A stretch of 64,000 nucleotides of DNA. It comes from Pythium myriotylum. Taxonomy: Eukaryota; Oomycota; Peronosporomycetes; Pythiales; Pythiaceae. This document shows, one piece after another, positions 55,377-64,000 of the stretch (position 1 is its first letter; each line of letters opens with the position of its first letter). The stretch spans positions 1,426,001-1,490,000 of the forward strand of contig JALJCQ010000011.1 in the NCBI GenBank assembly GCA_023091665.1. Reading direction: 5' to 3'. The position numbers and the translations under genes were made by a program. Under the pieces are notes generated by a model. It was not told the origin of the DNA. It saw only the letters and a program-made list of their open reading frames with translations, and did not search any database.

Positions 55377-57221
55377 ATGGGCACCAACGTTCGCGCGCGA
55401 GACCCGCCGAGCAGCTCCGCGCGACCGGCCATGGCGCGCGCGAGCGACGAGCCCGTCATGGGCGTGGCCGTGAGCACGCGCAACTACCGCGCGCTGCTGG
55501 CGCACTCGGGCGTGGCGGCGGCGGACGCGCGCGACGACGGCGCCAGCGACCGCACGGTCGTGGGGCTGCCCGTGGAGACGCGCAACTACGCGGCGCTGCT
55601 CAACCAGAGCAAGAGGCGCCCCCACGAGCCCGTGGCGCTCGGCGTCGCCGTCGAGTCGGGCAACCTGCGCCCGCGGCGAGCGTCCAACCAGCGCGAGACC
55701 GAGACCATCGGCGAAGACGAGGACGCCGTGCTCGGGCTGCCCATCAGCACGGGCAACTACAAGGCCATGTACCGCCAGGACGACAACATGAAAGTGCGCC
55801 AGCGCGGCTACAGCGACCTTGCCGAGTCCACGGGCGACCGCCCGTCGATCGCCGGCCGACGCTCCACGCCCGAGTACGGCGCCGCCGGAAAGAACCACCA
55901 CGGCTCGCACTCGGGCCGCAGCAAGACCGCCGACTCGTGCTTCGACCGACGCACGTCGGGCGCGATTGTCCCCCACAAAGGCTGGCTCTACATCCAGAGC
56001 CCGACCGTCAAGGCGTGGAAACGGTACTTTGCCGTTCTCTCGGGTCTCGACTTTCGGTACAGCTCCGAGCCCGGTCGAGCCTCCAAGGGCTTCGGCATGA
56101 TCCAGTCGGTGCAGCGATGGGATGGCAAGCCCTGGGGGATCCGCTTCGTGTACACGTCGGGCTCGGAAGTGCTCACGTACTGCGCGAGCGAGCAAGAGCG
56201 AGAAGAGTGGGTCGAGTTTGTCGGGAAAGCTCTCGAGCGGCTACAACACTCGTCGGGGCACTCCAAGACGACATACACACTCGCTGCGGACCAGCACGAA
56301 GGCTACTTGTTCAAGCAAGACCGCGCCAAGAAGTGGGTGCTCAACTTCTTCACGCTTCGCAGCGACGGATACATGCAGTGTCGAGACGACGCCAACACGC
56401 CAGCCGACCCGAAGTGCTCAGGCTACGTGCGATCCGTCGCCTTTGCTGATGTCCACAATAACGCCCTCGCCATTGAGCTCGTGTCGGGCGACTCGGTCTT
56501 CGTGTATACAGAGACGTACGACGACCGCATGCTCTGGTACGCCGCCATCTCCGCGGCGGCGAGTGCGAACGGCCAAACGCCTCTCACGACACGACAGGTC
56601 AAGTCGAGCTACGTGCAGACGGCGCTGCCCAACCACTCGGGATGGCTCTACAAGCAGATGGGCTTGTTCAAATCGTGGAAGCGAGTCTACTGCACGCTGC
56701 ACGGACTCGAGTTCGGCTTTGCCAAGGATGTGAACTCAACTCTGGAAGAATGCGGCAAGATCGAAGGTGTCAAGGATTGGGACGGGAAGCAGCATGGTCT
56801 GGAGATTCGGTTCGCGAACGGGGTCTCCTGGAAGGTCTACGCCGAGTCCTACGAGACAGCCAAGCACTGGCGGACCGTGATCGCAGACGTTTGCCGCCAC
56901 TCGGACCGGTTTAACATCAAGAACTACCTCGCCAGTCGTCGTCGAAAGAAGATGCGACCAGTGTTTGGTGGCTGGCTCACGACCCACAAGGGCAGCTCGC
57001 GCGTGCGTCAGTTCTACGTCATGGACGGCAACATGCTCGGTGTGGCCGACGACGTCGACAACCTGCTGCAACCCATCGGAAGTGTGGTGGACATTGGCGC
57101 GACGCGAGATACTGCAAACGGCATGCTCATCGCATTCGCCGACGGCACGAGGCTCAAGGTCTCGGGTGATTCCGTCGGCTCGGCGAAGGCTTGGTATGAT
57201 TGCCTTTCGTCAACGCTGTGA
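55377..57221 (+). CDS. Protein with four PH domains and four N-terminal 15-residue repeats
   Basis: A single-exon gene of 614 residues, starting MGTNVRARDPPS. The N-terminal 135 residues carry four copies of a short motif: VMGVAVSTRNYRALL, VVGLPVETRNYAALL, ALGVAVESGNL and VLGLPISTGNYKAMY. Four PH domains follow at about residues 198-300, 307-400, 420-515 and 530-614. Each begins with a G-W/Y-L strand (KGWLYIQSP, EGYLFKQDR, SGWLYKQMG, GGWLTTHKG) and ends in the usual helix with a tryptophan (EREEWVEF, DRMLWYAA, ETAKHWRTV, SAKAWYDC). PH domains bind phosphoinositides or proteins at membranes. The repeat is not one that I know. Confidence 0.88.
   Translation: MGTNVRARDPPSSSARPAMARASDEPVMGVAVSTRNYRALLAHSGVAAADARDDGASDRTVVGLPVETRNYAALLNQSKRRPHEPVALGVAVESGNLRPRRASNQRETETIGEDEDAVLGLPISTGNYKAMYRQDDNMKVRQRGYSDLAESTGDRPSIAGRRSTPEYGAAGKNHHGSHSGRSKTADSCFDRRTSGAIVPHKGWLYIQSPTVKAWKRYFAVLSGLDFRYSSEPGRASKGFGMIQSVQRWDGKPWGIRFVYTSGSEVLTYCASEQEREEWVEFVGKALERLQHSSGHSKTTYTLAADQHEGYLFKQDRAKKWVLNFFTLRSDGYMQCRDDANTPADPKCSGYVRSVAFADVHNNALAIELVSGDSVFVYTETYDDRMLWYAAISAAASANGQTPLTTRQVKSSYVQTALPNHSGWLYKQMGLFKSWKRVYCTLHGLEFGFAKDVNSTLEECGKIEGVKDWDGKQHGLEIRFANGVSWKVYAESYETAKHWRTVIADVCRHSDRFNIKNYLASRRRKKMRPVFGGWLTTHKGSSRVRQFYVMDGNMLGVADDVDNLLQPIGSVVDIGATRDTANGMLIAFADGTRLKVSGDSVGSAKAWYDCLSSTL
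55455..55772 (+). repeat. Four-copy short protein repeat, consensus x-G-[LV]-[AP]-[VI]-[SE]-[TS]-x-N-Y
   Basis: Copies start at 55455, 55557, 55635 and 55728, each about 45 bp long, with gaps of 33-57 bp. Copies 1, 2 and 4 keep the NY motif; copy 3 has NL and is the most degenerate. The spacing is not constant, so it looks like short linear motifs, not a solenoid. Confidence 0.85.
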
Positions 57222-57346
57222 CCGTGCTGAAAGAGTTTAGGCAAGATGATTATTATTTTGATTCGATAAAGTAAAGATGTGCACAAGGTAAAGGAAGAAT
57301 GTAAAGAATCAAACCGATGAGCGTGCTTTCACTGTAGTTGTGGATT

Positions 57347-58957
57347 TCACTTGCGCATGGATTTCACGGGGAGGCTGCGAAGAGCGTCGAGGGTGATCTT
57401 GATGGCATCTCTCGGTGGAAGATCGTTCTCGCTGAGCACCGTCATCCCAACGCGTGTGAGGACTTCGATAAACTCTGCAAAAACGACCTCTTGGTCTTCG
57501 AAGACTCGCGCCCCTCGCATGCCGACGAAGCATTGTTCCATGGCCTACACAGACACTGGGTCAGATTGAACCAGACACAGCAGCTCGATGCAAGCTACCT
57601 GGTTGAAGATCTCTTCATGAGCCTTGGTGTCTCCGACGCAGAACACACCACAGTCGTACAGCATGCTCTTGAGCCCTGCAGCAGTGAGGAGCTGCGGCCA
57701 ACCTGGTTCAGAAGCGTCTCGCTTGGAGGCCTTGCCGACGTGCTCTTGCGCGTACTTGGCGTAGAGACGCACAAGCTTTGGTTTGATCTCTTGATATAAC
57801 GCAACAATTTTCTAGGGCAAACACACAAATATATCAGCTGGTGTGGCAGTTGCATCCAGATGAAATGACCTGTCATCTCACGTCATGATGCGTATGGTCG
57901 CGGAATGGTCCGGAGGTCAGTCGAGAAACCGTCGGGACCACGCGCTCGCGAAGCTTCTTCTCGACCGAGTCCCTAGTGCCCCCGCTACTGGCATCTCTGG
58001 GGCTGTAGAGCATCGCTCGTAGTAGAGCGTGGAAGAAACCGACTCGCGTGAGCGTCTCGCGATCGAAGAGCGAGAGGAAGCCCTCATGGCGCAGGCACTG
58101 CGCCAACAGCTTCGCGACTGCAGCAGCGTCCTGCTCAGAGTGGTAGAGCTCACACTCGTGGAGAAAGTGCGCGAGCTCGTGGCCGTTCATGCCAAATGCA
58201 GTCTCGCCACTGCCGACAGCGTAGTGCATGTAGGCGGCGTTGATGTATCCAAAGTGGGCCAGCAAGAGCTCTTGCATGGCATCGCGCTCCTTCGGGTCCT
58301 TCTCCAGCTCCTCGACGCGGAGCCGTGCCCAGTCGTAGAGGAAAGCCGCCTCGAGCTCCATCTCCGACTGAAACTGGCCCGAGTTGACTTGCTGCAGCAT
58401 CTCGGACCGCGCGTACTCTTTGAGCTCGTCGTCGCAGTTCTTGGTCTCTTTAATCTCGGCGCGCGCAGAGCTGCTCGCCTTGGCATCGCTGGAGAGCGAG
58501 GCCGGCACCTTGGAGCTCGCATTGTCTCCAGCGTTCTTCGCTGACGCCGAGAAGGCGCTGACTGCCCACGCACTCAGCTGGGGCGAACCGATCTCGTTCA
58601 CGGGCACTTCTTGCTGGAGAACCACCGTGACCGAGTCGTTGTCCTTGCACACGTCCGCAATCTTCTGGTAGGGCAGAAGCGGCTGACCTCCATGCTGCAG
58701 AGCGAGGCAGACACAGAGAGAACGGTCAGCATGCACCATCATCATCACCCAGCGAGCTTCCGCAGGACCTTGTGGACACCCGCCGGGAGGAAGAAGCCCG
58801 GCGTGAGGTGCGCGTCCTCGCGCGTGCGGCAGCGGCCGTGGGGCGCCGCGAGCGCGTATCGCTGCGCGACCGCGAGCCCGAGCCACTTGACGCTCTGCGC
58901 GCCGTCGCCGCATGGCACGACGAAGTGGAGGCCGTGCACGTGCACGAGGAGCCGCAT
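57347..58957 (-). CDS. Helical protein of unknown function with ubiquitin-like N terminus
   Basis: Four exons. The first (start 58957, MRLLVHVHGLHFVVPCG) looks like a small beta-grasp/ubiquitin-like region (SVKWLGLAVAQRYAL, GVHKVLRKLA). The second (to about 57893) has a linker and a helical domain (CDDELKEYARSEMLQQV, LEAAFLYDWARLRVEELEKD). The third (about 57600-57812) and the fourth (57347-57541) complete a helical domain that ends EVVFAEFIEVLTRVG, a pattern like the terminal EF-hand-like helix of several flagellar proteins. The join between exon 1 and exon 2 does not keep the frame with the obvious GG|gtgatg donor, so either a splice site or a base is wrong. No function is assigned. Confidence 0.6.
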
Positions 58958-59021
58958 GTCGGTCGCTCCCAAGCGACGCGACGAGGAGCTCCTCATGAAC
59001 TTGAAGGTTCCAACAGAATGC

Positions 59022-59093
59022 AGAGTGATGGTCTTTGTAGGTTGGTGCGGCGCCCAGGAGGTCATCTAGAGTGATGGTCTTTGTAGGTTGGTG
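59022..59093. repeat. Two 26-bp direct repeats in a divergent promoter
   Basis: AGAGTGATGGTCTTTGTAGG plus TTGGTG occurs at 59022-59047 and again at 59068-59093 with a 46-bp period and no mismatch. It lies between the unknown helical gene (-) and Gemin5 (+). Confidence 0.95.
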
Positions 59094-59136
59094 AGCTGCT
59101 CACGAGCTCACCTTCGAATCATTGCCCGCCGACGAC

Positions 59137-62100
59137 ATGGGCGACGCCGACGCCACGCGCAGCGGCCGCGAGCACCTGCGCGTGCTGCCGTCGGCTGCCA
59201 ACTGGTTCAACGCGCAGGTGCGTGGGGCCGTCGAGGCGGCGGAGGCTGGCGCGCTCTGCTGACGCGAGTGCAGGCCTGCGACTGGGGATTCGACGAGCGC
59301 AACGCGCGCTGGCTGCTCGCGTTCGGCACCAAGGCCGACATCACGCTGCTGGAGGTGTGTGCAGTGAGGCGCTCTTTCGGCGATTGAGCTGACGGGTGTG
59401 TGCAGTTCGATCCGAAGGGCCCGCCACCGACGCGCAACGCCAAGAGCAAATCGATCGACGAGGTGCTGCGACGTCCGCTGGCCACCAACTTTGTGGCCAT
59501 CATGGCGCGCGGAAAGAACGACGGACGCGTGGCCGCGGTGCGCTGCATGCGCGACGCGAACGGAGAACTACGCGTCTTGTGCGGTGCGGACGACGGCAGT
59601 GTGCAGATCTGGTAGCGTGTTGGTGGCGATGAAGTGGCAAGTCCATGCTGCAGCTGACAGTTGGGTTTTGCAGGGATCCTGTGACGTACGCTCGCGTGGA
59701 CGAGCATCGCGACCACAACGGGGCAGAAGTCGCTGCTGTCGGGGTCCGTATGGACCTGGATCCGAACTGGATTGTCGCCGGAGACCGTCAGGGAAACGTC
59801 AGTGTGTGGCAGCGCGATGTGTACGTGGGAAGCTGTCTGATAGCATGGGAGTGGGTGATCGAAGTTCTTGTGACTTGCATGTAAAGGCCGTCCGTACAAA
59901 TTTTCTGTCCACTTCCTCGCGATGCCATTCACGCCATGGACATCTCCCCGCGAGACAAGACGGTCGTGGCGATCGGCTATCGAAGCGGGGCAATCTGTGT
60001 TGTAGATCTCGCAAACCAAAACGTCCGGTTCCGTCTGGACGGCCACAATGCTGAAGTTCAGTGTGTCACGTGGGCGCCACTACTCAAGCGCAGTGTTTCT
60101 GAGACTGAAGATTTCCTGGCGTCGTCGTCTCGTGACCGTGCGATCAAGGTTTGGGGCGTTCCCAAGAGCACAGACGGTGAAGGCAATCAACCAGAGGCAC
60201 GACTTGCGTCTCAAGTCGAAGTACGGCAACCCCAAATGTCGCCGTCGCACTCTCAGTCGGTTCGTCTCTGGCTTCCTATCGCGTGGTCGTGCAGCAGCGC
60301 GCGCGGAAGCAAACTCGCACTGTGGTCGGGCAGCTACGAAGGGAATTTGATTTTGTGGGAGTGGAAGAACGCGCCTCGAGGCTCGCTCCAGCAATCGCTT
60401 GTAGCATCAAATGGCCACCACCGTATTGTGTTTGCAATCGTCTATTTGGAAGCAACGCAGGCTGGTGAGCCCGGTATGAAGACGATGCCGTCGTTCTTTG
60501 CCACGATTTCACTTGATCGTGACTTGCGCCTGTGGAAGGAGTCCACGGTCGGTCCATCCAAGGAAATCGCTTGCGTTGAATCCCTCCCGGGGCAGGGCGG
60601 ATACGTGAACTCGCTCGACTTTCATCCAAAGCGTCAGATGCTCGCCTGTGGCTTGGGAGACCAATCAATTCGAATGTGGAACCTCGGTGGGAAGCCGTCT
60701 GCCGGAGGATACCAGTACGAGCTCGCATGGAAGGGACTGCAGAGCAGAGTGTCGTGCGTTCGCTGGCATCCGTTGCAGGATCATTTGGTCGCGTTCGGAA
60801 CAGAAGACGGACGGATTGGGTTCTGGGATATGCGGATCAAGAACAGCAAGCGCTTAAAACTAAACAACTCGAGTGATATTCAAGACCTCGAATGGACCGT
60901 TCGGAGCCCATCGTCAACACCTACCACATCGAACGGTGCAAAGTCATTTGAGGCGGCTTTGCACGCGTTGGAAGAGGCACAGTCGCAAGGGCAGAGCCTC
61001 GAAGACGCGATGGCTCAACAGCAAAACGGCCACTCGACTTTGTCGAACGGCGAAACGAAAGTGTACTTGTGGGTTTGTACTCGCTCGGGGTTGCTCTTCA
61101 GGTCTGATGTTAACAAAGACACGAGCGTCCAGATCCGGAACGACTGCCAGTGCATCTCGTGGGACTCGACTGGTTCGCTGCTTGCTGTGGGCTTGAGCTC
61201 GGGCAAGATTGAGATACTCACTGATTCTTCTACTGCTTCTTCAACGGGCTCCGTCTTGGAACTTAGCTCTGCCCTCCACGACCACAAGGCTGGAGTTAAT
61301 CGTGTGAGCTGGAGCGCGGGTGGGTCGAGCCTTCTGCTGGCGTCCGGGAGTACGACAGGTGAGATCATCGTCTATGAAGGAGTGGAACCAACTTCCAAAC
61401 CTCGACAATACAGCCATGTCCCCGGATACGGCCAGAGTGTTGTCGCGGTTCTGAAAGCTCATTTCAACACTATCAACTGCCTAAGTTGGTGTGCACCGGG
61501 TGGCGAAGTGGATCTCTTAGCCTCGTGTGCCGATGATGGGAACGTCAAAGTTTGGGATATCAAGAACCGATCGATGCTCAGTTTGTTCGAGCTTCACGTT
61601 GATCGCGTCGTCACAATCACGTGGCTTTCGGCGACGATTCTGGCAAGCGGTGGTCAGGACCAGTCCGTCCGTCTATGGGATTATCGCGACCATGTCGTAA
61701 GTGAAAAGAGTCGACGAAAATCCACTGGTATGAAGAATCCATCTTCAAGAGAAGACCGAAAGCTTCAATCCCCACCGGCGCCGTCGTCGGTGCAACCAAG
61801 TAACGACAAAATGTTTGGAAAGAAGCATCCGGACTGGATGATCAATGACGTCCCACAACCCAAAGAAGGCGATGGCTCGAGTGCGCGGGCTAGGAATCAA
61901 AGTGCTATCCACGAAGAGCGAGAGAAATTAGTTGAGGTAAGTTTGGGCGACCCCGGTAGTCTCAGTAGTGGACTGACTCTGACGATGCGATAGAATAACA
62001 AGTGGGATGAAGCCGCCCGCTTACATTTACTAGAAGGAAACATTGGCGAAGCGCTCAAGCTAGTCTCGCGCGCCGATGCACTCTCTGCCGAGTGGGTCGC

Positions 62101-63504
62101 CTACGCACCGATGGCCGGTCAAGACGTCTGGAGAGAGGTTGCCAATCTCTATGCAGAGAAGCTAAAGCGTTCGCGGGACTACAAACTTGCAGGTGCGCTG
62201 ATACTTTCACTTCATGTTCGTTAAACTTTTTCTCAGCGTGGATGTCGTGTGCAGCGCTTCAGTATTTGTCCATTGGGAAGGTCGAATCCGCCGCTGAGTG
62301 TCTTGCTGAGGGTGGGATGTACGCGGAGGCAGTTTCGCTTCTTTTTTCCAGGCTTGGTCCCAATCATGAGTTGGCCAAGAAAACCAAATGGGATTACGCC
62401 GCAGATCTCCAACGGAAGAAGAAACATCAAAGCGCCGCCAAGATGTTTGCCTCGGTCGGCTCAAACGAGGGTCTTCAACGCGCAATCTCGATTTTGAGCT
62501 CGACTGGGAAACTCGACGACGCCGCGCTGGCCATCTCCCTCTGTCGAGAGCTGGCAGAGCGAACGAAAGAGAATCCTCAAGACAGACCGACGCTGCCTTC
62601 GTCCGTGTTCCTGTCGATTGCCTGCCTCGCGATGGCTCGCCACGAGTTCCGACTCGCGTGGCAGGCGATCGACGGCTTGGTGAGTGAGCATTCGTCGCAG
62701 GCTATGGTGTATCGGCTGAGTCGGATCGCCGTAAGCGTCGTCGCGCTCTTCGGTTTGGAAGACCTTTACGCCGTCTCGGGTATCGAGACCACAGAGCACG
62801 AAAGTACCGACAAATTCATCGCCAAGTTGACGCAGCCAAGCAAGCTTTCGTGGGAGGGGCTGGTGCCGCAGGAGTCACTGCCGACCGATGTGATGCGTCG
62901 GACGTTCTGGCTCTCGGCACTGGCAAGTTGCCGCGACAATGGACTCTGGCACGAAGGAGCCACTCTCGAGCTTGACGAAGTCGTTAACCAACTAGGCGAC
63001 CCCAAACTGTTTGACTACCTGCTCAAGAATTCGTCCAACGGCAAGTCCGTGGAGTGCGAGCCTGACGTCGTCGAGGCTGTGCAACTCAGCCGGTTGGTTG
63101 TGAAGGTGCTCGCTGAGCTCATGTGCGGCTACTTACTTAGTGCTCTGGAGGCTCTTCGAGACCTGCTCTCGTTGTTGCTCTCAGCCTCCGAGCCGTCCGC
63201 ACGGCTCGTCTTGCTCATCACTCCATTTGGCCTCATCGACCCCGGCGTGCCTCCCGAGTTTGGCGAGTTCGCAGACGAAACGGAGGACACAAGTCGTCTC
63301 TGGGCCGAGTGCTTTCTCCTGCAGTGCGAGATTGTCGTGCGTCTTGTGACTTCGACGAGCGAGGCCGCCGATGGCCAAGAGGCGAGTCTTCGCCCTCTCG
63401 TTGCGGTAATCCAGGACATCGCTTCTTCAGCCGCGACCGCGGAAGCTATCAAGATCCACGCACAGCGAGCCCTTAAGGGCGTCGAGGCGGCCTGTGCCTC
63501 GTAG
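59137..63504 (+). CDS. GEMIN5: Gemin5-like WD40/TPR protein
   Basis: Multiple exons from ATG 59137 (MGDADATRSGREHLRVL) to the stop at 63502. The start LPSAANWFNAQ matches LPPSPNWYCAR of human Gemin5. Two seven-blade WD40 propellers follow, with VVAIGYRSGAICVVDL, AEVQCVTWAPL, ASSSRDRAIKVWG, HHRIVFAIV and ASCADDGNVKVWDI. After residue about 900 the sequence becomes helical (DEAARLHLLEGNIGEALKL and YLSIGKVESAAECLAEGG), as in the TPR-like dimerisation module. Gemin5 recognises the Sm site and cap of pre-snRNA and passes snRNA to the SMN complex; it also binds ribosomes. Clear introns lie at about 61936-61993 and 62192-62236. Confidence 0.92.
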
Positions 63505-63572
63505 ACGAGAGAAGATGATACACCCATCAACTACTAGAAAGAATACATAAGGATCCGTCTCATCATTGCTCG

Positions 63573-64000
63573 CTACTGAGGTCGCTGTGGACTACGCTGC
63601 GAGTCTTTGAACGGACTGGCCGCAGTGCCGAGACCATCAGTCGCTGTGCCGCACAGCGCAGCCTCGAGCTCCTCAAAGGCCTGTTTCTGCAGGTGTTGCG
63701 TGTTGCGCAGGCGTTGGATCATCTCGAGCTCGACGCGCTCCATCTCGGCGACTTCGGCCTCGTGGCGGCGGGCCGACTCTTCCTCGGCGCGCAGTTTGTC
63801 CATCGCGCGCTCTTTCGTGATCTTCTCGATCTCCTTTTGCTGGAGCAGCTTCTTGGTCTTGAGCATCTCTTTCTGGAGCACGATCTCCTCTTTCCGGCGG
63901 ATCGCTTCAAGCAGCTCTTCGTGTTTCTTTTGGTCTGTCATCTTCTTCCAGTTCTGCTTCTCTTCTTTGAGCTGTTTGGCCTCCTGGCGTCGCGCCTCCG
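63573..64000 (-). CDS. Coiled-coil protein, C-terminal part (5' end beyond the window)
   Basis: The open frame comes from beyond the right edge (EARRQEAKQLKEEKQNWKKM) and ends at 63573. It is almost all charged coiled coil (EEIVLQKEMLKTKKLLQQK, KERAMDKLRAEEESARRHEA). The last 30 residues are polar and non-helical (GLGTAASPFKDSQRSPQRPQ). No family can be named from this part. It is convergent with Gemin5, with only 68 bp between the stop codons. Confidence 0.75.
   Translation of the reverse strand, partial: EARRQEAKQLKEEKQNWKKMTDQKKHEELLEAIRRKEEIVLQKEMLKTKKLLQQKEIEKITKERAMDKLRAEEESARRHEAEVAEMERVELEMIQRLRNTQHLQKQAFEELEAALCGTATDGLGTAASPFKDSQRSPQRPQ

Noticed and set aside
55269..56195. 308-codon minus-strand frame opposite the PH-domain gene
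   Set aside because: Shadow of GC-rich coding sequence; repetitive V/A/R composition without motifs.

Overview
The window is a gene-dense stretch of nuclear DNA from a eukaryote, most likely an oomycete (stramenopile, Pythium/Phytophthora type). The evidence is a compact layout with intergenic gaps mostly of 60-800 bp, GC-rich coding sequence, and many short GT-AG introns of about 45-100 nt. The gene set mixes animal-like and plant-like families, including factors linked to a flagellated life stage. I see no mobile elements, CRISPR arrays, rRNA or tRNA genes. The species is inferred, not proven. About 30 protein-coding genes are present. Most have several exons, so many open frames are only parts of genes; the models below were joined by reading splice sites and keeping the frame.

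Left part (1-14.1 kb): a partial F-box/kelch gene (-), a Rab2 GTPase (-), a large ULK4/RUNKEL kinase with a HEAT/ARM-like body (+), a clathrin-accessory protein rich in acidic-phenylalanine motifs (aftiphilin/synergin type, -), and an acidic coiled-coil protein with a C-terminal membrane anchor (-). From 14.1 to 18 kb there is a sparse zone with one gene of unknown function and a striking 56-nt hairpin.

Middle (18-34.4 kb): a multispanning LRR membrane protein (-), an unknown protein (-), a HAD phosphatase (-), the RBBP4/MSI1 chromatin WD40 protein (-), a five-exon Vps55/LEPROT gene (+) that no long reading frame reveals, a PX-BAR sorting nexin (+), an L/K-type cyclin (-), an IQ-motif protein (-), and the splicing TPR protein SYF1/XAB2 (-).

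Right part (34.6-64 kb): a P4-ATPase flippase (+), a GRAM/myotubularin lipid phosphatase (+), an unknown multi-exon gene (-), a DONSON-like replication factor (+), branched-chain ketoacid dehydrogenase E1-alpha (-), an LLPH/DUF2423 protein (+), a CEP19 homologue (-), the MoaE subunit of molybdopterin synthase (-), a TatSF1/Cus2-type splicing factor with two GYF-like domains (+), a coiled-coil protein ending in a CHORD-like zinc motif (+), a four-PH-domain protein (+), an unknown helical protein (-), Gemin5 (+) and a partial coiled-coil protein (-).

There is no operon-like system. Several themes recur by function: endosome and membrane lipid traffic (Rab2, Vps55, sorting nexin, flippase, myotubularin, aftiphilin-like, PH protein), RNA splicing and snRNP assembly (SYF1, TatSF1, Gemin5, cyclin L/K) and cilium/basal body (ULK4, CEP19). 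The most unusual things seen are two extremely short introns, a (GTG)7 tract at a 3' splice site, a 10-nt first coding exon, the 56-nt hairpin, and several new-looking domain combinations.
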